Source: Rhodothermales bacterium
GTDB taxonomy: Bacteria > Bacteroidota > Rhodothermia > Rhodothermales > JANQRZ01
Assembly: GCA_028284265.1 (NCBI GenBank)
Contig: JANQRZ010000014.1
Span: 62,001-126,000, forward strand
Direction: 5' to 3'
DNA: 64,000 nt
Numbering within the stretch: the first letter of the stretch is position 1; each line of letters starts with the position of its first letter. The notes below the pieces were generated by a model, which was not told where the DNA came from, did not search any database, and saw only the letters and a program-made list of their open reading frames with translations. Position numbers and translations under genes: made by a program. Positions 8,464 through 22,283 of the stretch are shown here, piece by piece.

Positions 8464-10302
8464 ATGTCTGACCTCCCCCCTGGGTCCTCTCACCCTACCA
8501 AGCGCTCATTCGCGGACTATCTCACGGACCCGAGTGCCCGACGCATCGAGTGGCTCGCGCTGCTGGTCATCGTGGCCTTCGGCGTGTTCGCCCTCGTGAT
8601 TACACGGGCCGACCTCGTGGCGCAAGGCGTGGCCCCGAGCGAACAGACGGAAGAAGATGCTACGGTGGCGGCGGAGCTGGAGATGCTAGAACCGGTGGTG
8701 CGAGGGCCGTTCACATTTGCATCGCTCGATATCCACCCGGACCGCACCTATGCGCCCTACCTCTCGGGTGCCTTCATGCAGTCGGCAGACTCCACCAGTT
8801 CGCGGGATGTCACCTTGGATGACTTCCGCGCTCAACTCGACATCTACGAGAAGCGACAAGGCGTAGATGACAACTTCTCGATCCGGGTGATCGACAGCCG
8901 GACAGCGCAGACGCTGGAGGTGTTTACCCTCCGCGCTGAACGCGACCACTACGAAGCGACGGGCGAAGCTAACTGGGATGTGATCGACCGGGCACGCCGC
9001 CCGGCAACCACGCAACTCATCCGCAAGTGGGTGGCACGCGGCGTCCCCAAAGCAGACATCTCGATTCGCTGGGGTCGGGCCAACCAAGTGCAGGGTGCCC
9101 GCGAGCGCGAGCGGCACACCATCGAGTACGAGGTCCGCTACGCGCGCCAACTCGGCCTGAGCCTGCTCACGACCGAGATTGGCACCGTTGAGACGTTCAA
9201 TCAGGACTGGCTCGTTTCTCCCGTTGGAGCTAAGGGCCGGTACCAGATGATGCCGGACATTCTCGACCTCTTCGATGTCAATACGTACACCCTTCCGGCG
9301 CAGGCAGGCGCGGTGGAGGTCCGCGAGGAGTTGAACCCGCTGCTCTCGCTTCAGGGGTCGTTCCTGCTGGTGCGAGGCTACGCGAACGCGGTCGGGCATG
9401 AGATCCCCGGCGTCTCGGCGTACCACACCGGGCCGGGCAACATCTTCCACCTCTACCAGACCTACCTCCGGGCCAACGCGGGCGAGGAAGCCCTGCCTGC
9501 CAAGACCGTCACCGACGCCTACATGTGGGGCGTAACTGACGGCTTCACCCGCGTTCGCAAGCAGTCCTCCTTCGGGCCGCACTCGCGGGCCTATGTGCTT
9601 CAGGCTTACGGCTCGCTCCGCGCTGTGGAGCACGAAGAGATTGACCCCGACCAGACGCTCAAGACGGAACAAGTCACGCTGAATTCCGGCGTCTCGATTA
9701 CGCTCCGCGATCTCCTGAGCACCCTCCAACCGCACGACACCCGCCTCGATTGGGGCTCGGACAACGACTATGCGAATCTCTACAGCCGCTTCCGTGCGCT
9801 CAACCCGCACATGAAGCTCCCGGTCTCGGGCAGCGACGAGGCGGTGAGCGTACCGGCAGCAGGCAACGTCACCCTCACCCGTGCCGTGGACGGTAAGCGC
9901 ATTCGCTTCTTCCTGCCCTACGGAGCCTCCGAGGTGCTGACCCAGATCGGCAATGACATCCTCGATGGGGATGCGCTCGTCCGATTCGATGAGGCCACCT
10001 TCGCTGACCCGGCGAAGACCGGCGAGCAAACGCAGTACGACCGGGCCTACGATCGCCTCGTGCAGGACACCGGGCGCTTCGGGTTCAACAGCGCCAACAA
10101 GCGTCGCCTCGACGCGCTCTACACGAGGTTCCGGCAACTCGCCGATGAGAACCCAACGCCGTACCGCATCGCCCAAGAGAAAATCATCACGATCCACCGC
10201 CGGACGTGGGGCACTGCTGCCTTCCGTGAGCTTGCTGCGACCGTGGACAACGTGCTCGCCTCCCACGCTACCCCAGCCGCAGCCGCTACTACTGCACCGT
10301 AG
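8464..10302 (+). CDS. Membrane-anchored lytic transglycosylase-like protein
   Basis: The 612-residue protein has one N-terminal membrane helix (residues about 31-52, LALLVIVAFGVFALVI) and a large extracytoplasmic part. Around residues 235-330 it carries a lysozyme-like SLT domain: the segment VETFNQDWLVSPVGAKGRYQ aligns with the family pattern E-S-x-F-x-P-x-A-x-S-x-x-G-A-x-G, placing the catalytic Glu in VET, followed by MMP, and AYHTGPGNIFHLY matches the AYNAGPG motif. These enzymes cleave peptidoglycan glycan strands. The C-terminal 250 residues contain no domain I recognise. The neighbouring gene is the amidotransferase at 7686, with no obvious functional link. Confidence 0.8.
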   Translation: MSDLPPGSSHPTKRSFADYLTDPSARRIEWLALLVIVAFGVFALVITRADLVAQGVAPSEQTEEDATVAAELEMLEPVVRGPFTFASLDIHPDRTYAPYLSGAFMQSADSTSSRDVTLDDFRAQLDIYEKRQGVDDNFSIRVIDSRTAQTLEVFTLRAERDHYEATGEANWDVIDRARRPATTQLIRKWVARGVPKADISIRWGRANQVQGARERERHTIEYEVRYARQLGLSLLTTEIGTVETFNQDWLVSPVGAKGRYQMMPDILDLFDVNTYTLPAQAGAVEVREELNPLLSLQGSFLLVRGYANAVGHEIPGVSAYHTGPGNIFHLYQTYLRANAGEEALPAKTVTDAYMWGVTDGFTRVRKQSSFGPHSRAYVLQAYGSLRAVEHEEIDPDQTLKTEQVTLNSGVSITLRDLLSTLQPHDTRLDWGSDNDYANLYSRFRALNPHMKLPVSGSDEAVSVPAAGNVTLTRAVDGKRIRFFLPYGASEVLTQIGNDILDGDALVRFDEATFADPAKTGEQTQYDRAYDRLVQDTGRFGFNSANKRRLDALYTRFRQLADENPTPYRIAQEKIITIHRRTWGTAAFRELAATVDNVLASHATPAAAATTAP

Positions 10303-10319
10303 CCATACACGACACGCTG

Positions 10320-10871
10320 CTACTTCTCGATACGCTCGATGCGGTCGCCGGAGCGAATTGTGCCTCCGCGCTCGACGATGAACAGCGCGCCCCGGTAACG
10401 CCGCTGCCGGACGACAGCAAAGGCCTCAGCACTCGTCCGCTCACGGAAGACCGAGCAGGGTCGGTGCTCACGCTCGGACCGGGCCAGCACGACCTCCTCC
10501 CCTACGCGCACCCGGTCGCCCGGCTCCAGCGCAGCGAGGTCGAATCCTTCGGTGATGAGGTTGTCGCCGATGACCATCGGATCGACCCCGAGCACGCGGA
10601 GCGTGTCGAGCGCGATGGCAGACACCTCGCGGCCGGGGACGTGCTTGCCGAGGTAGAACGACTTGCGTGCATGGTCGCCTGCGAAGCCTTTGCCCGGCAC
10701 GGCGGTCACAGAGTCCCGCTCGATGTGCTCCTTCGGTCGCGGCGTCTCGACGAGCATCGCCACGGTCCCGGTCGCCCCAAGCCGCTGCTGCTCCAGCTCG
10801 GTCAGCCATGCCTTGACAATGGTCAAGTCTGGGTTCGATGGTTTAAGCACGTCGCTTGATGCGCGCTTCAC
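10320..10871 (-). CDS. MOSC domain protein
   Basis: This 183-residue product is a MOSC domain from about residue 33: GATGTVAMLVETP is the first strand, VTAVPGKGFAGDHA is the glycine-rich signature, and GDNLITEGFDLAALEPGDRV matches the core. A single conserved-region Cys occurs in EHRPCSVF. MOSC domains bind molybdenum cofactor or a persulfide and act in sulfur or Moco transfer and in amidoxime-type reduction. The first 30 or so residues are a non-MOSC extension, and the assumed start overlaps the end of the upstream gene by 29 bp, so a later start is possible. A second unrelated MOSC gene lies at 15612. Confidence 0.8.
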   Translation of the reverse strand: MKRASSDVLKPSNPDLTIVKAWLTELEQQRLGATGTVAMLVETPRPKEHIERDSVTAVPGKGFAGDHARKSFYLGKHVPGREVSAIALDTLRVLGVDPMVIGDNLITEGFDLAALEPGDRVRVGEEVVLARSEREHRPCSVFRERTSAEAFAVVRQRRYRGALFIVERGGTIRSGDRIERIEK

Positions 10872-11295
10872 TTGAAACCTCCTGCATCAACTTCCGCAGC
10901 CTAAATAGCGAAATCGAGCGTTGCCCATTGCTCTGCATCTTCCCTGCGCTTGACCAAGCTAGTCCCCCTGGTCCATTGAACTCTTCGGAGAAGCTTCCAT
11001 CAGGGTAAAGCTTCAACACCAGCAGATAATCAGGCTCTGAGCGTATACCTACTTGGCTTCCCTGCGTTGCCTTGATTTGGATGTTTCGTCCATCAGGACA
11101 ACAGGCATCGTGGGTTTCAGTAGAAGCTGTATGCAGTTCAAGCCCATAATGATGAGCAGCTAGCACCTCGCCGATACTTCCTACAAGATGCCCGTCGGGG
11201 GTGAACCGACGACCGGGAAAATGATCTTCGAGTTGCTGAACCACATCGTAAAGCTGTTCAACGAGTGCAGGAATGGCACTGATCGCATCTCTCAT
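10843..11295 (-). CDS. DUF6998-like protein, possible PD-(D/E)xK fold
   Basis: The ATG ending at 11295 gives a 150-residue protein beginning MRDAISAIPALVEQL; a longer frame exists but would overlap ppk1. The sequence has the recognisable pattern FTPDGHLVGSIGEVLAAHHY, then THDACCPDGRNIQIKATQG, then EPDYLLVLKLYPDG and GQRSISLFRLRKLM. I place it in the DUF6998 family from memory of that pattern. The spaced Glu, Asp and Q-I-K suggest a restriction-endonuclease-like core, which is inference. The gene is visibly less GC-rich than its neighbours and is wedged between ppk1 (10 bp away) and the MOSC gene, which suggests recent acquisition. Confidence 0.7.
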   Translation of the reverse strand: MRDAISAIPALVEQLYDVVQQLEDHFPGRRFTPDGHLVGSIGEVLAAHHYGLELHTASTETHDACCPDGRNIQIKATQGSQVGIRSEPDYLLVLKLYPDGSFSEEFNGPGGLAWSSAGKMQSNGQRSISLFRLRKLMQEVSSEARIKRRA

Positions 11296-11305
11296 CTTGC
11301 CTTCC

Positions 11306-13597
<2,292 letters not shown>

Positions 13598-13645
13598 CGT
13601 CGGGTAGAAGGAGCAACATACGCCGGACCTCCTCCGAGGTGCCGA

Positions 13646-15565
13646 TCACGCTTCATTCTCCGCCGGGGCTTCCTGTCCCCACGCCAGAAACTCCCGGCGC
13701 TCGATCTGCGCCTTGAGGTGTTGCAGGTCCTGCATCTGCCGTTGCAAGTCCGTCAGGTCGTCCCCAGCCTGCTCCGCCGCGTAGGTCTTGCGAATGATGA
13801 GGGCGATGGCTTCTTCCACACGGTCCAGCTTGAGGAGCATCATCGCGCTCGCCGCCGCGTCGTAGGGTTCGCCGTTGAGTTCCGGTACGCCGATCCCGGC
13901 TAGCTTTTGCCAGTTCTTGGAGACCGCATGCCGATCCATGAGCACACCCGTCGCGATCTGCTGCACCGCTGGACCAAAAGCTCCTCCGATAAACGCCTCG
14001 CGGTCGATCTGCCCCGTCTGGTATTGCTCCAGAACCTGCTCAACGATCTGGCGCACCGGGCCTTCCGAGAATTCGTCAAGCCCCATGTGGCCGAGGACGT
14101 GCTCGACCATCGGACGACCGTGCTCCAACATCAGCCGGATCAGCGCGCCCTCCTCGGGCCGCATCGCAATCGTGACGGGCGTCGGCAGGCCCTCATCCGG
14201 TGGCGGAGCCTCGCGTGGCGGAGGCACAGGAGTAGACCGCCTACCTCCCTTGACAAGGTCTCGGAACTGCACGCGGAGGTGGATATCCGGCACGCCGAGT
14301 TGCTCGGCAGCGACGCGGATGTAGCCGTCCTGCGCGACCGTGTCGGGAATCTGAGCGATGGATTCGAGCACCGAGCGCGCCGCCTCGGCTTGGCCTTCGG
14401 GCGTGCCGAGTGTCCCAGCACGCCGCGCGGTGGCGACCTTGAAATGCACGAAGCTCTGTCGGTTCTTCTGGAGGTAGTTGCGAAACGCCTCGCCGCCAAA
14501 CTGCTGCACGAACGAGTCCGGGTCCGACCCTTCGGGCAGCGCGACGACATAGGCCGCCAGCCCTTCGCGCAGAATCAGGTCAATGCCTCGGAGCGCAGCA
14601 GCGGCTCCTGCGGAATCGGCATCATAGAGTAAGAGGACACGCTTCGCGTAGCGCCCGAGCGCCTTGACCTGCTCCGGCGTCAGCGCCGTCCCGCTCGACG
14701 CGACCACGTTCTCGACATCAGCTTGGTGAAGCGAGATCACATCGGTGTAGCCCTCAACGAGGATGACCTCTTCTTCGCCCCGGATCGCCTGCTTGCCTTG
14801 GAACAGCCCGTAGAGCACGCGGCTCTTGTGATAGACCCGCGTCTCGGGCGAGTTGATGTACTTCGGCGGGACGTAGTCGCCTGTCGGCGGCGCGCTGTCG
14901 GGGAGGACACGCCCGCCGAAGCCGAGGACCTTGCCGACGTGCGAGAGGATCGGAAACATCGCCCGCTCGCGGAAGCGGTCGTGGAACCCATCGCTGCTTT
15001 TGTTCGGGAGGACGAGACCGGCGGCGTCCAGAATCTCCGGCTTGATCTGCGCGGCCTCGGCAGCTTTCAGGAGACCATCCCACTGGTCGGGTGCGAAGCC
15101 CAATCCAAACTTCTTGATCGTCTCCGCCGAGAGACCGCGCCCCTCGAAGTAGGCCAGCCCGCGCTGCTTGCCGGTGTCGGTGCGGGTGAGTTGCTCGAAG
15201 TACCACCGGGCGGCAAAGCGGAGCGCGTGGAGGACCGACTCCTTCTCGTCGGCGTGTGGGTCCTGTGCGCCCTCCTCGGGCAGTTCGATCCCGGCTTTCT
15301 CGGCGAGGAGTCGGACGGTCTCGGTGAAGCCTAGCCCCTCGACCTTCATCAGGAACGAGATCGCATCGCCGCCCTCCCCGCAGCCGAAGCATTTATAGAT
15401 CCCCATCGACGGGTTGACGTTGAACGACGGGGTCTTCTCGTTGTGAAACGGGCAGAGGCCCTTGAAGTTGGAGCCTGCCTTTTTGAGCCGAACGTAGTCG
15501 CTCACCACGTCCACCACGTCGGTGGCGGCCTTGACCTCTTCGACCTTGTCTTCGGGAATCATCAT
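13646..15565 (-). CDS. dnaG: DNA primase DnaG
   Basis: Synthesises RNA primers at the replication fork. Start set at the ATG ending at 15565 (product MMIPEDKVEEVKAATDVVD), which gives the family-typical N-terminus and 639 residues. The CHC2 zinc finger is CPFHNEKTPSFN then YKCFGCGEGGDAISFLMK (Cys, His, Cys, Cys). The Toprim catalytic domain follows, with VEGYTDVISLHQ and the acidic LLLYDADSAGAAAA. The C-terminal helicase-binding region (last 150 residues) is present and ends in a long helix-rich tail. It is 46 bp downstream of a MOSC gene and 48 bp upstream of ppk1 on the same strand. In many genomes dnaG neighbours rpsU and rpoD; that arrangement is absent here. Confidence 0.97.
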   Translation of the reverse strand: MMIPEDKVEEVKAATDVVDVVSDYVRLKKAGSNFKGLCPFHNEKTPSFNVNPSMGIYKCFGCGEGGDAISFLMKVEGLGFTETVRLLAEKAGIELPEEGAQDPHADEKESVLHALRFAARWYFEQLTRTDTGKQRGLAYFEGRGLSAETIKKFGLGFAPDQWDGLLKAAEAAQIKPEILDAAGLVLPNKSSDGFHDRFRERAMFPILSHVGKVLGFGGRVLPDSAPPTGDYVPPKYINSPETRVYHKSRVLYGLFQGKQAIRGEEEVILVEGYTDVISLHQADVENVVASSGTALTPEQVKALGRYAKRVLLLYDADSAGAAAALRGIDLILREGLAAYVVALPEGSDPDSFVQQFGGEAFRNYLQKNRQSFVHFKVATARRAGTLGTPEGQAEAARSVLESIAQIPDTVAQDGYIRVAAEQLGVPDIHLRVQFRDLVKGGRRSTPVPPPREAPPPDEGLPTPVTIAMRPEEGALIRLMLEHGRPMVEHVLGHMGLDEFSEGPVRQIVEQVLEQYQTGQIDREAFIGGAFGPAVQQIATGVLMDRHAVSKNWQKLAGIGVPELNGEPYDAAASAMMLLKLDRVEEAIALIIRKTYAAEQAGDDLTDLQRQMQDLQHLKAQIERREFLAWGQEAPAENEA

Positions 15566-15611
15566 GGGCGTTCGGGGCGGGTCAGAACATACGCGCAGCC
15601 GACCGCTGCGT

Positions 15612-16094
15612 TCACGCCAATCGAACCGAATCGCCGACACGGATTGTGCCCTCGGTCAGCACCTCGGCGCGCAGACCACCACGCCGGACGAGGGCGTCGA
15701 AAATCGCCTCCTGTCCGGTCACGCGGATGAGGTATTTGCAAGGCGCACAGACCCGCACGCCGCGCATTCGCACACCGCCAACAGTGAACTCGCGCTTCTT
15801 CCAGTCGGCCAGCGGAGCGCCACGCACGACGAGGTTGCGTCGGTGCTCTCCTGCCGACACCTGCACACCGAACTCGGCTTCGGCGGCAGCCAGCGCGTCC
15901 GCGTCGATGAGCGTGACCTCACGGAGCGAACCGGGCCAGCGGCTAAACGCGCCCTCCCCCTTCCAGTAGCGGTCGCCCTCCAGCCCGCGCCCCGGCACCG
16001 CCCGGACAGCCTCCACCGACTGCATCGGAGCCTTTGCTTCGGGGGCGATGAAAATCGCTTCGAGCGAGCCGGTCTCGTCGGGGATCACATCCAT
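15612..16094 (-). CDS. MOSC domain protein with conserved cysteine
   Basis: Start chosen at the ATG ending at 16094 (MDVIPDETGSLEAIFIAP), giving 160 residues, the usual length of a single MOSC domain. Signature segments are VRAVPGRGLEGDRYW near residue 30, EFGVQVSAGEHRRNLVVRG near 80, and VRVCAPCKYLIRVTGQ near 115, where the first Cys is in the position used for cofactor or persulfide binding. The Q-E-A-I-F-D-A and RGGLRAEVLTEGTIRVGD ending is typical. It differs clearly from the MOSC gene at 10320, so the two are not a recent duplication. The likely role is sulfur or molybdenum-cofactor handling; partner unknown. Confidence 0.85.
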   Translation of the reverse strand: MDVIPDETGSLEAIFIAPEAKAPMQSVEAVRAVPGRGLEGDRYWKGEGAFSRWPGSLREVTLIDADALAAAEAEFGVQVSAGEHRRNLVVRGAPLADWKKREFTVGGVRMRGVRVCAPCKYLIRVTGQEAIFDALVRRGGLRAEVLTEGTIRVGDSVRLA

Positions 16095-16111
16095 GCCGCA
16101 AAGTACGGCCC

Positions 16112-16157
16112 GATGAAAATGAAAGCCGCCCGACCTGCGCGTGCAAGTCGGGCGGCT
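16112..16157 (-). terminator. Rho-independent terminator after Ig-like lipoprotein gene
   Basis: Arms AGCCGCCCGAC (16124 onward) and GTCGGGCGGCT (to 16157) form a strong stem, and on the minus strand it is followed by a T-rich tail (TTTCATTTTC). It lies 28 bp past the stop of the lipoprotein gene and just upstream of the MOSC start. Confidence 0.8.
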
Positions 16158-16185
16158 AGAGCCACGGATTCCTACCCCCGAAGGC

Positions 16186-17670
16186 TCAGAAGTCGCGCGT
16201 GACAATGTCTTCCGTCAGCCCGCCGCCAACCGAGGAGCGCGTGAGCTGGAAGTTCCCGTTCGGGCTGTTCACGACGATCGTAATGGTCTCGACCTCAGGC
16301 GGGAGCGGGAGATCGTCCTCGCCTTCCTCATCACCCTGCACAACAGCAAACGTGAATTGCGTGGTGCCGACTCCGGGGCAGAGAAAGTCACCCAACTCCA
16401 CGTCCACATCGCCCACAGCCTCGACGTTCACACCGTCGGCGTTCACACTGATCACCGAACCCGGCGCGAGTGGGTGGCCGAATTGGTCGGATACCGTAAA
16501 GGTGTAACCCTGAAGCTCCAAGCCCGGTGTGTCGAGCGTAACGCTGGTCGTGCCCGAGAACAGGATCGGCGCGAGGGCTTCCACCGTCTGCTGATTCATA
16601 TCCGAGGTGGTGGCCGAAACCTGACCATACCCTCTGGGATCTGCGCCCGGACAAGCTGCCGGAGGCTCACCCGTATTGAAGGGCGGAGCCGCGAGCAGCG
16701 TGACGGTCGTTCTTCCCAGTGGATCCGTCGTGCCTGCACCTTCGATGATTCCGGTGCTCGTAGTGAAATAGACGGCCGTACCGGGCTGCACGGGGTTGGC
16801 ATAGATATCACCGGCAATGGCCGTGACCGGGCTTTCTACGCCAAGACGTTGGTAGCCTGGAATGTTGTTCTGTGGAAGCCCCAGACCGAAATGGTCCTGA
16901 TCCGGCAAACCGCCCGTGATGGTAATGATGACGGGATACGAGACAATCTCGTCGCCATCACTGTTGGTCGCTGTGGCGAGAATCTGGACGGTGCCTGAAA
17001 CGGTACCACTCGAAAGGGTGGTCTGCACTTGACCTAAGGCGTTGGTCTCGTCGCTCGCAGGCTCGAGGAATTCGCCGCCACCGGGACCATTGGCAATCGA
17101 GAAGTTGACCGTGATCGCGTTCTCGGTATCGACTGCGTTCCCGAAGGCATCGAGCACGACGAACGTGAGCGTCGCCGTCTCGTCGGCCCCCGCACTCCGC
17201 ACCGCAATAGCTGTCGATGACCGGTCAAGGAGCGTGATGCTGGCCGCGGGGCCGGAGCCTTCATCCGCCCCATCGTCAGGGCCGCCCCCGCCTCCACCGC
17301 CATCTCCTCCGTCGCCGTCGCCACCGATTCGAGTGAGCACAATCGCAGGAACCGGGGTGACCTCATCAACAAAGACCGTGACACTGCGCTGGGGAGCTTC
17401 CTCGAATCCGTCAGCGAAAATGTCGAGGGTGACGACCGCGCGCGAGCTGTCCACCTCAACATCGAGCGTGTAGTTACCCTGACCGTCGGTGACGGTCGAG
17501 GCTCCGAGGTCCGTGGCGACGACGTTGGCACCGCCAACAGCGTTTCCGGCGGTGTCTGTTACGCGGCCGGAGAGCGTAGCGATGCCGCTCTCATCGGTCG
17601 AATCACATCCAGCAACGAGCACGCAGAGCAACAGCGTGCAGGGCAGGAAATAGCGGAATAGGGTAGGCAT
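16186..17670 (-). CDS. Lipoprotein with carboxypeptidase-regulatory and Ig-like domains
   Basis: Start placed at the ATG ending at 17670 because it begins a lipoprotein signal peptide MPTLFRYFLPCTLLLCVLVA with the lipidated Cys in LVAGC; total 494 residues. Residues about 30-105 form a carboxypeptidase-regulatory-like beta domain (LSGRVTDTAGNAVGGANVVA, then DGQGNYTLDVEV). A flexible Gly/Asp-rich linker lies around residues 120-145. From about 150 a bacterial Ig-like (Big_1/invasin type) domain follows, with FVVLDAFGNAVDTENAITVN and NALGQVQTTLSSG, and a second similar copy around 270-345. A cell-surface structural or adhesive role is inferred. It has its own terminator and a 244 bp upstream gap, so it is probably transcribed alone. 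Confidence 0.82.
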   Translation of the reverse strand: MPTLFRYFLPCTLLLCVLVAGCDSTDESGIATLSGRVTDTAGNAVGGANVVATDLGASTVTDGQGNYTLDVEVDSSRAVVTLDIFADGFEEAPQRSVTVFVDEVTPVPAIVLTRIGGDGDGGDGGGGGGGPDDGADEGSGPAASITLLDRSSTAIAVRSAGADETATLTFVVLDAFGNAVDTENAITVNFSIANGPGGGEFLEPASDETNALGQVQTTLSSGTVSGTVQILATATNSDGDEIVSYPVIITITGGLPDQDHFGLGLPQNNIPGYQRLGVESPVTAIAGDIYANPVQPGTAVYFTTSTGIIEGAGTTDPLGRTTVTLLAAPPFNTGEPPAACPGADPRGYGQVSATTSDMNQQTVEALAPILFSGTTSVTLDTPGLELQGYTFTVSDQFGHPLAPGSVISVNADGVNVEAVGDVDVELGDFLCPGVGTTQFTFAVVQGDEEGEDDLPLPPEVETITIVVNSPNGNFQLTRSSVGGGLTEDIVTRDF

Positions 17671-17855
17671 GAAACTGGGCGTCTTGGGCTTGAGCGAGGT
17701 AACGAGAGTCACATCGCTGTGGGGTAGGTTTGGACCTGCCATTGGGGTATAGCGGGTCATGTTCCATATCGTCCGCCGACAGGCCGACCTTTATCCCGCG
17801 AAGTCATTTCTCTCCCTCGCTTCCCCAACGACCAGTCTGGCAACACCCTAAAATG

Positions 17856-17885
17856 CGTAGGGGCGACCTCGCGACCGCCCCTACG
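17856..17885. repeat. Perfect short palindrome, GTAGGGGC family
   Basis: CGTAGGGGCG and CGCCCCTACG arms enclose the middle ACCTCGCGAC. It lies 29 bp past the stop of the M16 peptidase gene and could terminate it, although no T-run is evident. The outer GTAGGGGC/GCCCCTAC ends match those of the longer element at 37928-38002, so I treat it as the same dispersed family. Confidence 0.65.
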
Positions 17886-17914
17886 CTATCTACCAGCCAA
17901 CAAAATCTTCTGGC

Positions 17915-20851
<2,937 letters not shown>

Positions 20852-21177
20852 CGGGAAAAGTCGGAGTGGGAAACAGCGGAGGGGGCAACATGGTCGCCGG
20901 GGTTTCAACGAGACCTAGGGCTGGATTTGTGCCCGGTCTAGGCCGAAACCAACGTGAATATCCGCAGGCAGGATGCGACCACCCCGCTCCGATGTTGCCG
21001 GACGGCTTTACCGCATCGTGAAGCGCGGCAAGCACCGCTGCGGTAGCTTAACAATCTGTCGTTGCGAGCGACCGAAGGAAGCGAAGCAATCTCCCGAAGT
21101 CTACGAGTTCGTCGGGAGATTGCCACGTCGCTGCGCTCCTCGCAATGACAAGCCCTATTCACTGTCTCTACTCAATC
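20852..21177. other. Divergent intergenic region with palindromic repeat
   Basis: This 326 bp gap lies between the starts of the M16 peptidase (minus) and the OsmC gene (plus), so it must hold both promoters. No reading frame with coding character was found. About 90 bp of it is a dispersed palindromic repeat (21058-21149). The remainder shows no operator or riboswitch that I can support. Confidence 0.7.
21058..21149. repeat. Dispersed palindromic repeat, GTCATTGCGAG family
   Basis: The element ends in CTCCTCGCAATGAC and begins with a degenerate complement GTCGTTGCGAGCGAC. An inner perfect inverted repeat pairs AATCTCCCGA (21088-21097) with TCGGGAGATT (21112-21121). A second copy with the same outer ends is at 43033-43137. 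Chance translations of this family give the well-known spurious HCEERSDVAIS-type peptides in many unrelated bacterial genomes. Confidence 0.85.
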
Positions 21178-21645
21178 ATGGAAATTCCTGCCGACTTCGC
21201 CGAAGTCTTCGACCACCGCGTCACCGTCCACACGCCCGCCTCGGGCTTCCGCAGCGGCATCGCCATCCGCCAGCACTCGCTCGTCGCCGATGAACCGGAA
21301 GAAGTCGGCGGCACCGACCAAGGGCCGACGCCCTACGACCTCCTCGGAGCCGCCCTCGGCACCTGTACCGCGATGACGCTCAGGATGTACGCCGACCGCA
21401 AGAAGTGGCCGCTCGAAGGCGTCACGGTCCAAGTCGAGCACGACCGCCTCCACGCTGCCGACTGCGCCGCCTGCGAGACCAAGCAGGGCAAGATCGACCG
21501 GCTCCGCCGCACGCTCACCCTCGACGGCCCGCTCGACGACGGGCAGCGCGCCCGCCTGGTCGAGATCGCCGACCGCTGCCCCGTCCACCGCACCCTCGAA
21601 AGCGAGATCATCGTCGAGACGTCGCTGGCTGGTTCGGAGGCGTAA
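21178..21645 (+). CDS. OsmC/Ohr family protein
   Basis: The 155-residue protein starts at the ATG at 21178. OsmC-family signatures are clear: TPYDLLGAALGTCTAMTLRM near residues 55-75 holds the first redox Cys, and EIADRCPVHRTLESEI near 130-146 holds the second. Between them are two extra cysteines (ADCAACETK), as in the subgroup that carries a CxxC insertion. Family members reduce organic peroxides or handle reactive sulfur species through the paired cysteines. It is divergent from the M16 peptidase and has no partner gene on the same strand closer than 79 bp. Confidence 0.92.
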   Translation: MEIPADFAEVFDHRVTVHTPASGFRSGIAIRQHSLVADEPEEVGGTDQGPTPYDLLGAALGTCTAMTLRMYADRKKWPLEGVTVQVEHDRLHAADCAACETKQGKIDRLRRTLTLDGPLDDGQRARLVEIADRCPVHRTLESEIIVETSLAGSEA

Positions 21646-21724
21646 TCAAGAAACGTCGCCATACCTCGCGTCTCCGAGTTCTCGTGAGCACGGTGTCTGT
21701 GACTAAATGACTTGACTTCTAAAG

Positions 21725-22219
21725 ATGCACGAACGCAGTCTCGCAATATTGCTTTTTTCTGGTGTGGCTGTTCTCATTTGGATCGGCTTCTTGGTGTTCG
21801 TTGCCTCACCAGAAACGGGAGCTTGGTTGCAAGTCGGTGTTGGTATTGCCATAATGACAGCGACTGCGTTTGTGAGTGCATGGCTTGCGCCAACTCTCAC
21901 GGTTGAGGCTCAAAGGGGCGCAAATCTCTGGAAAGGGGCCTACCTCGGTGCCTTCATCGTATTCGCCAGTTACGCGATAGCCGCTGTATTACTTGCAGTG
22001 GGCATTACGCTTGTAGCGACGGTCGGAGAGTCAGGCTTTACAGTTCGCCGCGCATTTGAGAGTGTTCTGTTCATTGCGTACCTAGGCTTCGCGGGTGCCA
22101 TTACAATACTCAGCCCCGGACTCGTTCTTGGTGCTGCTGCCGGTGCGTTGTTCTACCGGATCACACGTTCACTGCAAACGCGGGCCCCAGAATCTCCACC
22201 TGAGCACTCGGCTATTTGA
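21725..22219 (+). CDS. Small integral membrane protein, unknown function
   Basis: The 164-residue product has four likely membrane segments: about residues 7-27, 34-54, 70-97 and 118-142 (for example LAILLFSGVAVLIWIGFLVF and ILSPGLVLGAAAGALFY). I recognise no family. The DNA is noticeably less GC-rich than adjacent genes, with more A/T-ending codons, suggesting recent transfer. It lies between the OsmC gene and the ergothioneine pair, with 64 bp to egtB. It could be a small transport accessory or immunity-type membrane protein; this is not determined. Confidence 0.6.
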   Translation: MHERSLAILLFSGVAVLIWIGFLVFVASPETGAWLQVGVGIAIMTATAFVSAWLAPTLTVEAQRGANLWKGAYLGAFIVFASYAIAAVLLAVGITLVATVGESGFTVRRAFESVLFIAYLGFAGAITILSPGLVLGAAAGALFYRITRSLQTRAPESPPEHSAI

Positions 22220-22283
22220 CCTAGGGATAGAACGTGACACCGCGTGGTGCGTAGGAGAAGCCCCGTTACCCATCGCCACCACC

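Noticed and set aside
8686-10266. 526-codon minus-strand frame
   Set aside because: Antisense shadow of the lytic transglycosylase; its product shows no recognisable domain.
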